NCBI GenBank assembly: GCA_024449915.1
Contig: JAMZAV010002205.1
Span: 1 to 64,000, forward strand
DNA: 64,000 nt
Direction of reading: 5' to 3'
From: Sweltsa coloradensis
Lineage: Eukaryota > Arthropoda > Insecta > Plecoptera > Chloroperlidae
Below are positions 53,110 through 64,000 of this stretch, piece by piece. The notes beneath the pieces were generated by a model, which ran no database searches, was not told the DNA's origin, and saw nothing but the letters and a program-made list of their open reading frames with translations. Position 1 is the stretch's first letter; every line of letters starts with the position of its first letter. A program made the position numbers and the translations under genes.

Positions 53110-55640
53110 AAACTCTTTTGAACGCATTTGGGTTTCAGAGTATAGTACTTGTAGGTTTGTTAGTTTGAAAATTTTTTTCACGCTAACCCTTTTCAAAATG
53201 TAAGAACTTTTAAAAATTTTTAAAATTTTACTTTTTTTTAGCACTAAAAAAAAATGTTAAAAAGTTGCAAAAAGTTTAAAATTTTACTTCGCATTAAAAG
53301 AATATTTTTCACAAAATTACAACACTTCAAGTATTTTACACTGTCTGTAAAATTATTTCACGCAATTCTTCCAGAGTGCAAAAACTTGTAAAAAAATATC
53401 CATATAAGTTTTTTTGCACATAAGAAATATTACACAAGAAGAACACGTAAATTTTAAATTTAAAAATTTTCTTCCAGAGTATAATAAAATTTTGTTTGTA
53501 AACTTTTTTCACGCATTTGTTTACAAAATATAAACCCTTTTTAATTTTTTTTTGTGAAAAATTATATTTCATACAGCAATAACTTTACCATGTTAAGAAC
53601 TTTTAAGTTTTTAAAAAAAGTAAAAGTAAGTAAAAGTTGGGGGTTTGACATGAACTCTTTACAAATTATAATAAAATAATGTTTGTTAGTAAAAGTTTTA
53701 ATTTTTGCACGCAATTTTTTACAAGTATATGAAAATTGTAAATTTGCTTTAAAGTTATATCATCAAAAAACTAGTCAGTTTTGTTAGTTTTTTTAAAAAA
53801 TTTTCTAAAATTTTTTTACATAGTATAGAATTGTAGTTTTTTAAGAAAAATTTATCTTATGTGCAACATTTTCTTGACATACATTTAGAACTTTTTAAAT
53901 TTGTAAAATTTTTTAGCCCGTTTTTTTTTTCAGAGTATAATAACTTGTGAAATTTTTTAGTTTTGTAAACTTTTTTAGGGAGCATTTATCTTTAATATAA
54001 TACTTTTTAGTTTGTTATTAAAAGTTACTTGCCTGCACGTTTTTTTTTTTTTACATGGTATTTGAACTAGTCGTGTGAAACTTTTTTTCAGAGTTTTCTT
54101 TACGAGTTTTAAAAACTTGTAGGGGTTTTTTAAAATAAAAATTGTTTGGCAAGTCTGTAAAATGAAAATTATTTATATACACGCAATAACTTTAAATGTA
54201 TAAAAACTAGAATTTTTTAATAAAAATTGTTATTTGTGGATGCAAAATTTTTAACAACGTATTATTACTTGTAAAGTTTAAAAGTAAAAGTTATCTTGTG
54301 TGCACACAATTTTTTTAAAAGGTATAAAAATTGTAAGATTGTAAGTTTGTAAAAATATTTCTACGCTTTTTCTTTACAAGTTTTACGACTTAGTAAACTT
54401 TTTAACATTTTATTCCTTGCACTAAAAAATTGACACAAGACAAAACTTAAAGTTTTTCACCTGTAAACTTTTTTTCACGCAAATTTTTTCCAGAGTGAAG
54501 AACTTTTAAAAAATTTTTAAAAATACTTTCCTTTCCCGAAGAAATATTACCCAAATCGAAAAAAAATTATTTTCCCAAACATTTTTTTTTCACAGAGTAT
54601 AATAACTTTATAGTTTTTTAAAATTTTTTTCACGCCTTGAAATTTATAGAGTATAAAAACAAGAAAGTTTGTTCAACTTATTTTAACGCATTTTTCTTTA
54701 CAGAGCTTAAAAACTTGTGAGTTTGTAATTGAAATGTTTAATTACTTGCACGTGTTTTTCTCACAAAGTATTAAAGTAGTCAGTTTGTAATCTTATATTC
54801 ACGAGTTTTCTTTACAGAGTATTAGAACTTTAAAAAATTTTTAAGGAAAACTTATTAAATTCCAATTTTCGTTATGAAAAATAAGTATTTATTTTATTGA
54901 AAGGTTACTTACTTGCACGTATTTTTTCTTACATAGTATTATAACTAGTCAATGTGTAAACTTGTTTTCACGAGTTTTCTTACAGAGTATATTAGAACAT
55001 GAAAAGTTTCTCATGGAAATCTTAAATGCGCACATTTGCGTTACAGAGTATTAGAACTTAAAAAAGTTTCTTAAGGAAAACTTAACTTAATTGCGCACAT
55101 TTTCGTTATGAATATAAGAATATATAAGTTTGTAATTGAAAAAGGTTTACTTACTTCACGATTTTTTCTTAATATATTATAATAGTCAATTGTAAACTTG
55201 TTTTTCACGAGTTTTCTTTCAGAGTATTAAAACATGAAAAAATTTTTTCTGGAAATCTTAAAAGCGCACATTTGCGTTCAGAGTGTAAAACTTGTAGGTT
55301 TTTTAAGTAAAAGCGGTTTTTGGGACACAATTTCTTTTACGGGGGCTATAAGAAATTGTTAGTTTGTAAACTAAAATTTTGCTTGTAAAGGGAAAAAATT
55401 TCTTTTATTCGTAGTAGAACTAAAAAGTTGTAAAGTCTCTTAAATTATTTGCACACATTTTTTTTTTTTAAAAAAATAAGAACTTTGAAACTTTGCTGGA
55501 AAACATATTTTTTGTCATGCTTTTTTTTAAGAGTGTGTAAAACTTTTAACCTTTTCTTTTTTGCCAAAGAAATATTACACATGTAAAAGACAAGTTGTTT
55601 GCACTCATTTTTTTACAAATTAAAATTTTAATTTGCAAGG
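53110..55640 (-). repeat. A/T-rich minisatellite, right arm
   Basis: The same unit in reverse orientation, with TTTTCTTTACAGAGTATAA, AACTTGTGAGTTTGTAA and ACTTGCACG. It is about 600 bp shorter than its left counterpart. Confidence 0.9.
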
Positions 55641-56230
55641 AAAAAGTTATGTGTGCTGTTGTGTTTCGTGTGTACTTTGTGGGTGTAGTGTGAGGTGAAG
55701 TATGTACGGTGTGTATTTATGTGGTGAGTGTAGACGTAGTGTACAGAGTGCTTTGTGTAGTTTTTGTATGTATTGTGAGTTAGTGTACAGTGTGTACTTT
55801 GGGGTGAAATGTACTGTAGGGGAGATTGTAACAGTGTGCTTTGTGGGTGTATGAGTGTAGTGTAGTGTGAATGTAGTTACAGTGTGTTTTTGTGTGGTTT
55901 TATTGTAGTGTATTGTAGTGTGAGAGGGAGTGTACAATGTGTTCTTTGTGTGGTGTAGTGTACTGTAGTGTGAGATGTAGTAACATGTGTACTTTTGTGG
56001 TGTAGTGTATGTAGTGTGAATGTATTACTGTGTACTTTGAATGGGGGTAGTGTGGGAGATAGGTACAGTGTAAAACTTTTTGGGGTGGTTTTGTAAGTGT
56101 AGTGTAGTGTGAGATTGTTCGTTGTCTTTTTGTGGTGAGTGTGAGAATTGCGTGAGGGGAAACTATTTTGTGGTGTGGTGAATTGTAGGGTGGGAAGACC
56201 GATTGTATGGATGTGTAGTGTTGTTTATTT
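55641..56230 (-). repeat. CA-rich minisatellite, right arm (reads TGTAGTGTG)
   Basis: Reverse complement of 48950-49935, with units such as TGTAGTGTGAGATGTAG and GTACTTTGTGTGGTG. It is about 60 percent of the length of the left array. Confidence 0.92.
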
Positions 56231-56449
56231 TTCGCATTTTTTTTACAGAGGGTAAAAAATGGTAAAAATATTTTAACATTTTCCCCAATTATGCCAACAC
56301 ATAATATAATGTACGTTACACCTCAGTAACCTTTTTTATTTGCACACATTTTTCTTACATGGTATTTAAACTTAAAACTTTTGTAATGTGAAAATTATTT
56401 TCACCATTTTTCATTACAACCCTATAAGGGCTTGAAAATTGAAGAAAAA

Positions 56450-58742
56450 ATTAATTTTCACCATTTTCTAGAGAAAACTGATAAAACTTTTTGGGGTTTT
56501 AGGTTCACAAGGGCCCTCCTTCCCCTGAGATTTTCCTCAGGGGATCAACCGTCAAGTTTTTTGAAATAATGTACTATGCCTGGGGGGCGTAAACCCCCAA
56601 GATTTTAAAAAAAGTGCTTTTAAAATTTGCCCAAGGGCACTAACCCACAAACCACAGGTTTGGGCGAAAATCAGGTCGGGTCTTGTGATCAAAGTTCCTA
56701 TACAAAAAAAATTTCACTGTACCACAAAAAATGACGGCCCCCGCAATAACAATCAAAGTTTAAAAAATGGTGCAATCTGAACAAAAAGTCTGAAAATAAA
56801 ATTTTTTTAAACCCTTTGTTTTTGTAAATACAATGCACTTCTTATAAAAAGGCTATGAATTCCTATAATTGGATGTCATTCCTTCTTCATGAATAGACCC
56901 CCCAAATTTTTTTTAAAAAAAATTGGGAGTGGCTAGACTCTGTCTGCAGTGGGAAAAAATAGGGCTAAAGAAGTAATTTTTAAAAAATAAATTTAAATCA
57001 TGTAATCTTAGATTGCAACTCCGACAGTTTCACGAAGTTTTGGGGAGGGAAGAAAAGGACGGAGCTCCCCGAAAATTTCCCAAATTCACGAACATTCACG
57101 AAGTTTTCCCCAAAAATTTCCCAGCTTCCGAAACGCCGCAGGGGCTCCTTCAAGTGCAAAGAGGGGTCTTGCGCTTTTAGTCATCGTGTCTGAGTTTATC
57201 GTGGGCACGCATCCATGCGGGGTCTCCACTCATCATAAGAATTATTACAGGTCTTCTTAAAAAAGTTTTCATATGCCTCGCTGAATTTCAAAACCCCCCG
57301 CGACAAAGGGAAGGATTCAAGAATTTGACATGGTTTAAAATGAAGCTTTTTCGGGCCCGATGAAACCTTTGATCAAATTTCCAATGTTAGTGTAAAACCT
57401 GAAAATCTTGCTGCTACGGGGCTCTACTATCCATAGAACTACAGTTGCATTGCCTATTGCAATGTGAAAATGGGTCAGTGGCACCTACAGACATACCCAG
57501 GAGGAACATAGGGCTGGACCCTAGCTTTCCCCCCCCCTTTAAGGCAAAGACCGTACACCCGACGTCTGTGGGATATTTTAAAAACTTGAAGAAGCTCTTC
57601 TGTTCTGATGAGTTTTCTTCGTGATTAACAAAATTTAAAACTTTTAAATTCCCTGTTCACATCGGTAAGCCAATGACTTTGTCAAAACTCTATTGAACAT
57701 TATATATCATAGGAGAAGTACTTTCTGTGAATATGGAAATAATTTGTATGAATTGGTATGAATTTTCTACATGAAGTGGTGTTGATGAATGCTGCTTTAT
57801 GCAAATATTTTTTGTAAAATTGTGGTTACTGGACAATGTGATTTGTTTAATAAAATTTTAAGATTTGTTTTTAAACATGAATTCTTTACTTTTAAATTAA
57901 TTCACCCTGTGTAAAACCTTTCCTTATCCTGCATCTTTACACATAAAAACAGCTTGAAAAGGGTTTTGTATTGTGACGCACCCATGTCATCTGCTTGGTT
58001 CTAGTTATGGGCGAATTACTTTTTACTTAGTTTAATTTCACGCATATAGTGTTGCTTTTAAAAATGTTTATTCCTAGGTACCGCGCGTGTGTGTGTTTGG
58101 TAGATACACAATAAACTCTTGCTGTATCTGCGTCCCGACAGCCCAGTGGTTGCGTGCTGAAGTTTGGCGCAGACGGGCCCGGGTCAAGTACAGCTTCATC
58201 CCACTTTTTTTTAATAGTGTATTACTTGGAAATATTAAATTAAATTTATCTCGTGGTACATGGGCGAAATAAAACGACTGCGCAGCTAACTCTGCGCACC
58301 GACACCGCGGGGCCGTAGGTCTTAGACAAGTCAAGCTCAAAATCGTCAGTCTCGGACCAGTCTTCGTCCAGGAAGGATGTACACGATGCTCCGTACCGAA
58401 ATTAATAAAAACTTAGGTTAAGTTAGGTTAAAGTGATCACCCTCTTGTGTACCACCCTCAACCTTGCAACGAAACAAGTCTCAACAGGTTTGCATGACGT
58501 CATCATGTTAGGTTAAGTTAGGTTAAAGGGGTCACACTCTAGTGTAGCATCCGCCATCTTGAAATTACAAATTCATAATTAAAAAATTAATAATTAAAAA
58601 ATTAAAATTCATAATTAAAAATATATGAAAAATTTTAAAATATGAATAATTAAAATATGATTAATTAAAAATTTGCATAATTAAAATTTGCATTATTATA
58701 ACAAGGGGGGCGTAACCACTGCCGATGGCGTACACTCTACTT
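56450..58742 (-). repeat. Palindrome right arm, outer domain
   Basis: Reverse complement of the left outer domain. From about 57.9 kb to the end it looks well resolved, with clean TTAGGTTAAGTTAGGTTAAA segments (about 58410 and 58505) and a TAATTAAAA-rich run before the terminus. It is a better guide to the element's true sequence than the left arm. Confidence 0.88.
58130..58195 (+). repeat. tRNA-like segment in right arm
   Basis: CAGCCCAGTGGTTGCGTGCT and, 15 nt on, GACGGGCCCGGGTCAAGTAC. It is a plausible degenerate A/B box pair, so the palindrome arm may have captured a SINE. Not a functional tRNA, since the stems are incomplete. Confidence 0.5.
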
Positions 58743-59247
58743 AAGTCAGAATTTTGCACAACATTAATTTCGTTTATGATATGTAAATTATAATACTTAA
58801 TTTAAAAAATGTCGTCTGTCGATAAGGGTCTCTCTGTTTCTTGATAAAATCTGCTACATAGTTTTTTAATGCTATTCTTTAATATTAAACGACATAAAAT
58901 ACAAACTCTAGAGATTCAAAAGCTGCTTTGTATATTGCTATTGTTTTGAGGCAAGTATTTTAAGTTTGTAAAAATAATAATAGAGTAATTTAGTGTCCTC
59001 GTTAAAAATATGTTGTTAAAAACATTAAATCATTATATTTTATAATATAAAATTCGTCTAAATTAACATTTCTATTGAATAATACAAATTGCAGAGTGCA
59101 AATTGAAAAAAGTGGGAAGTTAAAATGTAGAATGAGGAGGAGAGCTCAGCTCGAATTATCAGAGAAAGAAGGTCTAGTGTAGGAAAGGAAGCCAAGAGCT
59201 AGACCGTTGGAACTTCTTAGTTCTGAGCAAACAGGAATACAATTAAA
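58743..59247. other. No gene seen
   Basis: AT-rich flank to the right of the palindrome, with ordinary sequence quality. Confidence 0.5.
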
Positions 59248-59527
59248 CTAGGGAAACGCCAAAGTCGTTGTTAAACGAGTGAGTGAGCCATGTGTTGAGT
59301 ACCCGATTACATTACTTTCTTCCCTCTACCTTAGGCCTACCTAGCCTATCATAGGCTAGAGACCCGCATTATAATCCTCACAGTTGACGCGCCCCTCCCC
59401 GTATACCAACTAAACTTTAAAAAACTATTATTTATACGAATATAATCAAACTTAAATGCAAATGTTTCTCGGGTACTCACAACATGACTCGCTCACTCGT
59501 CTAACTACTACTTTGGCGTTTCCCTAG
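59248..59527. repeat. Hairpin element (copy 3, larger loop)
   Basis: The arms CTAGGGAAACGCCAAAGTCG and CTTTGGCGTTTCCCTAG are separated by a loop of about 165 bp with unrelated content. This copy is outside the 5-kb duplication, so the hairpin plus tRNA-like pair is a mobile or dispersed unit. Confidence 0.85.
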
Positions 59528-60130
59528 TCTAGTTGGCTAAGGCGCCCTTGTAGCCGATATGTGGGAGACGTGGGTTCAATGGTCGGGAACATTTTGTAAT
59601 TTCTAGATTGTATTTCAAAAATAATTAAACATGTTTTGAAATGCATATAACGCAGGGTAGTCCATCATCTGTGGCAATAGGGCCAACTATGGTAAACATA
59701 GCCAGTACGAAATACGTGAAAATATTGCAAGGTTTACTCAATCTACGAGCGGAATTTGGGGGTACCTTGACGTCCAACATTCGACTGACCTTGCATGGGC
59801 ACGGCATTTCACGGCCAGGCGAAAAACAAACAAAAAATATCTTTTCAAAATCTAAAACATTGTCGTTAAAATAATTTCTAACATTGGAAGTCTATTTCTC
59901 AGTTTATCATTTCTTGTAGGTTTAAATCGCAATGAATCTTGCTGATTTTGTTAGCAGTTCTCAATAAACTCGTACCGGATGTCCGTTTAAAATTTCAGCG
60001 CAATCTGTTCAGCGATTCGGCTGATTTTCAACGTACACACACACACACACACACGCACGCACGCAGAAAAACCATCAGGGCCGTTTAAGTCGAATGGAAA
60101 TCACTACGTTCGCTACGCTCACTCGTTCAA
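59528..60130 (+). repeat. tRNA-like segment and tailed repeat, third partial copy of duplicated-block parts
   Basis: TCTAGTTGGCTAAGGCGCC starts it. After about 90 bp it jumps to the sequence found at 37105-37270 (AACATGTTTTGAAATGCATATAACGCAG and GGAATTTGGGGGTACCTTGA). It ends at an (AC)n tract (60034-60063) and a CGTTCGCTACGCTCACTCGTTCAATAAA tail. The A/T-rich internal part of the duplicated block is absent here. Confidence 0.8.
60034..60063. repeat. (AC)n microsatellite
   Basis: Twelve AC units followed by GCACGC variants, in the tail of the interspersed repeat. A sister tract is at 63896-63921. Confidence 0.95.
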
Positions 60131-60594
60131 TAAATGGGATGCCTTGTCAAGAGAGTCAGTGGATTGAGTTACCGGAGACTACTTGTGTGTAGAGATGATA
60201 GTTAGCGATCTGCACACATTGCCGTGGAGTCCCTCACAACAATGTTGTGATTTTTCAACATTTTGTTTTTAAACAAATGAAATTTCGCGTTTTGACGGTG
60301 TTATTATTTTGGTGTCAGGAAGACCTTAAAACAGCAAATAAAAGCTTATTATTATCTTATGTTATCACAAACATGTGAGAAAACATGTGAATGGAAAAAC
60401 AGCAGATGTCACAAAGATTAAGGTAGGTACTAAGTCAGGTCACAGAATTAATTCGGTAATTTCATGTTTATTCCACAAATTCCCAAGGATTTCGAGGATT
60501 TCGCGATTAGAGGTCAAAATAGAGCCACTTCGCGATTCAAAATTTGTATAAAAGCATCCTGTTAAATTATGGTACTGTCCACACTTCTTTCGCA

Positions 60595-61092
60595 AGTTTT
60601 GTAACTCGAGACAAAGGGTTAGGTATGTAAATAGTGTTTCTGAGTATAAAAACTGTTTAAATGGAGTACCCCAAGGGTCTATTCTGGGACCACTTTTGTT
60701 TATTATTTATATTAATGATGTAGATAAATGTTGTAAAGTGGCTTTCATTAATATGTATGCTGATGATATGGTATTGGCTATAATGGGTAATGATATTATT
60801 GAAATGTTTAGATTAATAAATGAAGAATTATCAAGGATGACGAGGTGGCTAAGAATGAACAACTAAAACTCAATGTGTCAAAATCAAAGGGTATGTTAAT
60901 AAGAGGAGGCGGGTTATGTAATGTTAAGAGAGATGGAGAGATTTTAAGTAACTAAAAGTAGTTAGGCCTAATGAGGAGATTGAAATTTTGAAAGAGTTTA
61001 AATATTTGGGAATAATTATTTATGACAAACTAGAATTTAAATTACATGTTTATTATATATTTAAAAAAATTGGAAGAAAATTGGTTATTTAA
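60595..61092 (+). pseudogene. LINE reverse transcriptase fragment (Jockey/CR1-like)
   Basis: The plus-strand frame reads SRQRVRYVNS, then GVPQGSILGPLLFIIYINDV (RT block 4) and MYADDMVLA, the catalytic block 5. It stops at about 60864. After a frameshift, QLKLNVSKSKGMLI and later FKYLGIIIYDKLEFKLH complete the order expected for LINE RT. Both ends are truncated. It differs in sequence from the two LINEs in the F-box introns, so it is a third family. Confidence 0.87.
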
Positions 61093-61135
61093 GGTGTCTC
61101 TTTCAAGCTAAAATTTGACTAAAATGTAATGGTTT

Positions 61136-61443
61136 CGTGCTCCCGTGATAACATCGAAATGGCTGGACCGAAAATTATGCAATTTTGGGAGAAGTTAGAT
61201 AATTGAATAATGTTTGCAACGTATTGATCAGAATGTACTTTTTTTCACCCATTTTCTGCCCAAAAAATCAAGAAAATACGTGAAATTTGGAAAATTTGAC
61301 GTACTTCTTGATTTTTTTGGTGGAAAATGGGGGAATAAAAGTACATTCTGATCAATACGTTGCAAACATTATACAATTATCTAACTTCTCCCAAAATTGC
61401 ATAATTTTCGGTTCAGCCATTTCGATGCTATCATGGGAGCACG
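61136..61443. mobile_element. 308-bp hairpin element (foldback MITE)
   Basis: The left arm CGTGCTCCCGTGATAACATC.. and the right arm ..GATGCTATCATGGGAGCACG are complementary over about 120 bp each, with few mismatches and a central loop of about 60 bp. No coding sequence. It lies 40 bp after the RT fragment. Confidence 0.88.
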
Positions 61444-61884
61444 GAAGGTCTGCAAGCGGTTGAAAAATGTGATTCCACCTCCGACCGGTGGCGCTCTCTG
61501 CAGTTTTATGTTTCAAGTCGGGTCTAGGGCGTGTTTTAAAACAATCCTCATGCCGAGAGGCCATTATTGTACAGTCAGTGTCATATTGTAAAGGATTAAA
61601 CGAGTAATTTTAATACTATTAGATTATTATGATTTCTGGTACTTTTGGAGTTGAGCTAGATGCTTACTGTCTCTTTGAATGTATTGGACATGATAATGAT
61701 TTATCAAGATCATAACAATTCAAAATTTCCATATCTTATTTAGGATTCGATCTAATTACCGGTATTATTTATAGGAGTCGTGCGCTTCGGATCTGTGTCG
61801 CAGCCGCGGACAGCCTTGATAATTTAGGAAGTAATTTTATTTATCGAGCATGCATTTTATTTCATTTATAATATAAGATGCCAT
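61444..61884. other. No gene seen
   Basis: The overlapping frames at 61352-61591 include hairpin sequence and have no domain. CACCTCCGACCGGTGGCGCTC (about 61477) is a GC-rich stretch with no partner. Confidence 0.45.
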
Positions 61885-61965
61885 TCATGGTGGTTCACAC
61901 ATAGTGCGCAGGTATGATAAGCATATTATGGCACCAAAGGGACGCGGGTTCGATGCCATTATAAG
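61885..61965 (+). repeat. tRNA-like SINE head
   Basis: ATGGTGGTTCACACATAGTG and, further on, GACGCGGGTTCGATGCCAT give an A/B box pair at tRNA-like spacing. No acceptor stem is visible. It is a single copy in this window. Confidence 0.45.
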
Positions 61966-62838
61966 TAATAATCTAACGTAGGCCTACTCTCCATTCCACC
62001 ACATCCACTCATCGTCTTGAGTTGCATTGGATCATCTATTTAGAACGACAAACATCTACCTCAAAAGACGGTGTACGAACTGGATATGTTTGGTATATTA
62101 ACTGAGTACAATTAACAGTTAGAAAATATTGATTTTTTTCTTCACCTTCCGCTTGCTTTGGCATTATAAATTTTGTTAAAGGAATATCCCGTTCGGTGGG
62201 TGACTATGTTGACGACGAGTGGTGGTGGTGGTGAAGGTGAAAATAAAATATGTGGGGAAATCCTTGGCGCCTTTGATGCTAACAAGAATATTGAGAATAA
62301 ATAAATGAAGACATGTGGGATGCTCTGTTTATCGTCAAACAACCAGTTCCCCTCACACTCCGCGTATCACTCTCGCAAACATCAACAACCATCTATTCTC
62401 CACTAGATAACGAGCCACTCACTTGAGATACATTTGTGAGACGTATAGCATTCAATGATATGGTCTCGATCAAGACAGTTATAGTTATCTTGTTACTGTG
62501 GCAAACTTATTGTCAGGTTTTAAATTTGTAATTTATCTCGATTAATGGGAGTGTGATATTATGTAAACGAAATTCGAAGTATTTTTTATTAACAATAACA
62601 TGGCATCTTATAATCAATCGTGCATGTCTATAGTGCGTATTATGTATTGATTATTATAATATTCATAGTATTGTTATAAGCCCGAAGAAACCCAATACAT
62701 GCATACATGAAATACCCTCTCATACCAAAATTCGAGGTCACTAAGTGCAGTGTTCAGTTTTCCTTCCTTCTCAGGATCACCATGTATGTGAACTTTTTGA
62801 CGGAAGGTGAATGAGGATATTGACATTTTCATTCTAAT
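61966..62838. other. No gene seen
   Basis: The GTGGTGGTGGTGAAGGTGAA region at 62220 is simple sequence. No exon was recognised. Confidence 0.5.
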
Positions 62839-62926
62839 CAGTGGCGTGGCGAACATACCAAATCGGAGCCCAGGCACCGATACCAAAAGGGGTGGGTGGG
62901 TGGTCCCGCAGGGACCCACCCACTCA
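62839..62926. mobile_element. CAGTGGCG-ended element end, solitary
   Basis: CAGTGGCGTGGCGAAC followed by a GGGTGGGTGGG..CCCACCCACTC stem resembles the ends of the elements at 8021-10920. The second end was not found. Confidence 0.4.
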
Positions 62927-63487
62927 TTACTTTTTATTGAAACATAATATTTTATATACTTTATATGACTATTTTAATTGTTAAAATCACACTACTGAAT
63001 TGTATGGCTACAGCTCTTACTTACCTTATAGTTTTACTAAACCGTTGAAAAGTTTGTCATGAATCATGATTAAGTAAAAGTGCAGACAACATACGTGATG
63101 GATTATTTTATCCAGTAGTTCTCAACTAAACTATAACAGGTAGCAATTCAACAATTCTGCTAAATGAATGGACAAGCTCGCTTATATTTGATTGAATAGA
63201 TTGATTTGTGGAATTTAAGTAAATAAACAGCTGGTGGCATGGAGGAAGTCAGGAACATTTTGAGTTATCTGTTTTAATTTTTAGTTACCGTCTTATAAAG
63301 CAGATTATCGACGTCGTGAATGCAATAAGAAGTATATTCTTGGACCTATTTCAATTGAGGTATTTCCAGTACAATTTCTACATAAAATAGCATTGATTTC
63401 AATGAGATCGAGACAGCAAGTTTGTCCGTAAAAGAATAAAATCGTATCTTTTCTCTTCAAATATTTGTTAACAAAGTGTTTCTTTAA
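62927..63487. other. No gene seen
   Basis: AT-rich sequence without a recognised feature. Confidence 0.5.
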
Positions 63488-63815
63488 AACACACAGATTT
63501 GTACCAAATTACTTTGAACATACATTTTTCCAGGGGAACGCCCACGGAGCCCTAATTTTCATTGTTATGCGTTTAAGTAGTTTTCCTAAATCCCAAATAA
63601 TGGCTCTGCCAATAAACGGAGAAAACAAAAAAAATAACAAAATAGTTTTCCAAAACGCACAGATTATCTAACGGTCTAGGACATACAATTTTTTTTTCAA
63701 ATGGGAAGGCCCCCGGATTCCTCTTGTAGGTATTAAATTCTTCATTGATTACTTTCACAATGTGTATTTTTTCCCAAATTCTGGCTATGCCGCTACGAGG
63801 AGGCAAAAAGGAATA
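63488..63815 (+). repeat. Two diverged tandem copies of a ~165-bp unit
   Basis: Both copies have AAAAC.CACAGATT, a T-rich run, a GGGAA.GCCC..GGA stretch, then TTTCC.AAAT.C..AT..TGGCT.TGCC. The first starts at about 63488 and the second at about 63652. Confidence 0.6.
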
Positions 63816-63842
63816 ACACACTGTTGGCTTTATGAGTTAACA

Positions 63843-64000
63843 ATTAAAACAAAAGCGCAATGTGTTCAGCGATTCGGCTGATTTTATAGTACACACTAGC
63901 ACACACACACACACACACACAAAGTCACAGAATAAGTGCCGTTTATCTTGAATAGTAATCCTCATTCGCTTTGCTCACTCGCTCGTTTAATAAATCATAT
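63843..64000 (+). repeat. 3' part of the tailed interspersed repeat
   Basis: TGTTCAGCGATTCGGCTGATTTT, an (AC)n tract (63896-63921) and CGCTTTGCTCACTCGCTCGTTTAATAAAT repeat the tail seen at 60000-60130. It runs to the window edge. Confidence 0.8.

Larger units (their letters stand above)
46425..58742. repeat. Giant palindrome / foldback-like structure, 12.3 kb
   Basis: The left end (TGTACGCCCTGGGCAGGG, then TTACGCCCCCCTTGTTATAA) is matched in reverse at the right end (..ACTGCCGATGGCGTACA). Complementarity continues inward through unique-looking sequence (46425-48640 with 56450-58742). It then passes through CA-rich minisatellite (48950-49935 with 55640-56230) and A/T-rich minisatellite (49936-53080 with 53110-55640). 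The turning point is near 53.09 kb, with essentially no spacer. Sequence outside the two ends is not complementary. No protein domain is recognised in either arm. The layout resembles foldback elements (Drosophila FB, sea-urchin TU). The many small indels between arms suggest low base accuracy, so an assembly artefact is the main alternative. Confidence 0.9.

Overview
This is a 64 kb piece of an animal nuclear genome, most likely a marine or aquatic invertebrate. It is intron-rich and AT-rich, dominated by interspersed repeats, and has no operons or bacterial-style gene packing. Recurrent TAGGCCTA words and runs of TTAGGTTAAGTTAGG-type sequence near 46.6 and 58.4 kb are compatible with an arthropod or related invertebrate, but the phylum cannot be fixed from this window.

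Only one host protein gene can be supported. It is an F-box/leucine-rich-repeat gene on the minus strand, running from the ATG at 34560 to the TAG at 14967. Eight coding exons with consensus GT/AG borders and matching phases join into a 453-residue reading frame: an F-box at residues 34-80, then LRR-type repeats. Its introns are full of mobile DNA. Intron 1 holds a decayed CR1-like LINE whose ORF1 has an SGNH-esterase domain. Intron 2 holds a 7.4 kb DNA element with long inverted repeats. Intron 3 holds a second, RTE-like LINE.

The intron-2 element (21574-28932) is the most interesting coding feature. Its ends are long inverted repeats built from tandem units of about 0.5 kb. Between them lies one reading frame (about 25544-27922), broken by a single TAG. 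The protein carries, in order, the acidic motifs expected of a FEN/XPG/PIN-like nuclease, and no DDE transposase is visible. A much older relative of the same protein lies at 4990-6540 on the minus strand.

From 35.4 kb rightwards no host gene can be supported. A 5 kb block is tandemly duplicated (35461-40543 and 40544-45425), and a third partial copy of its parts lies at 59.25-60.13 kb. Between them is a giant palindrome (46425-58742). Each arm has an outer unique-looking domain, then minisatellite arrays, and the arms meet near 53.1 kb. This is the plan of foldback elements, but the sequence from about 42 to 58 kb also looks poorly polished, so an assembly component must be considered. The right edge has another LINE reverse-transcriptase fragment, a 308 bp hairpin element and more short repeats.

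The left 14 kb has no supportable gene. It contains short interspersed elements, CAGTGGCG-ended elements that look like non-autonomous DNA transposons, microsatellites, and the decayed nuclease-like pseudogene.
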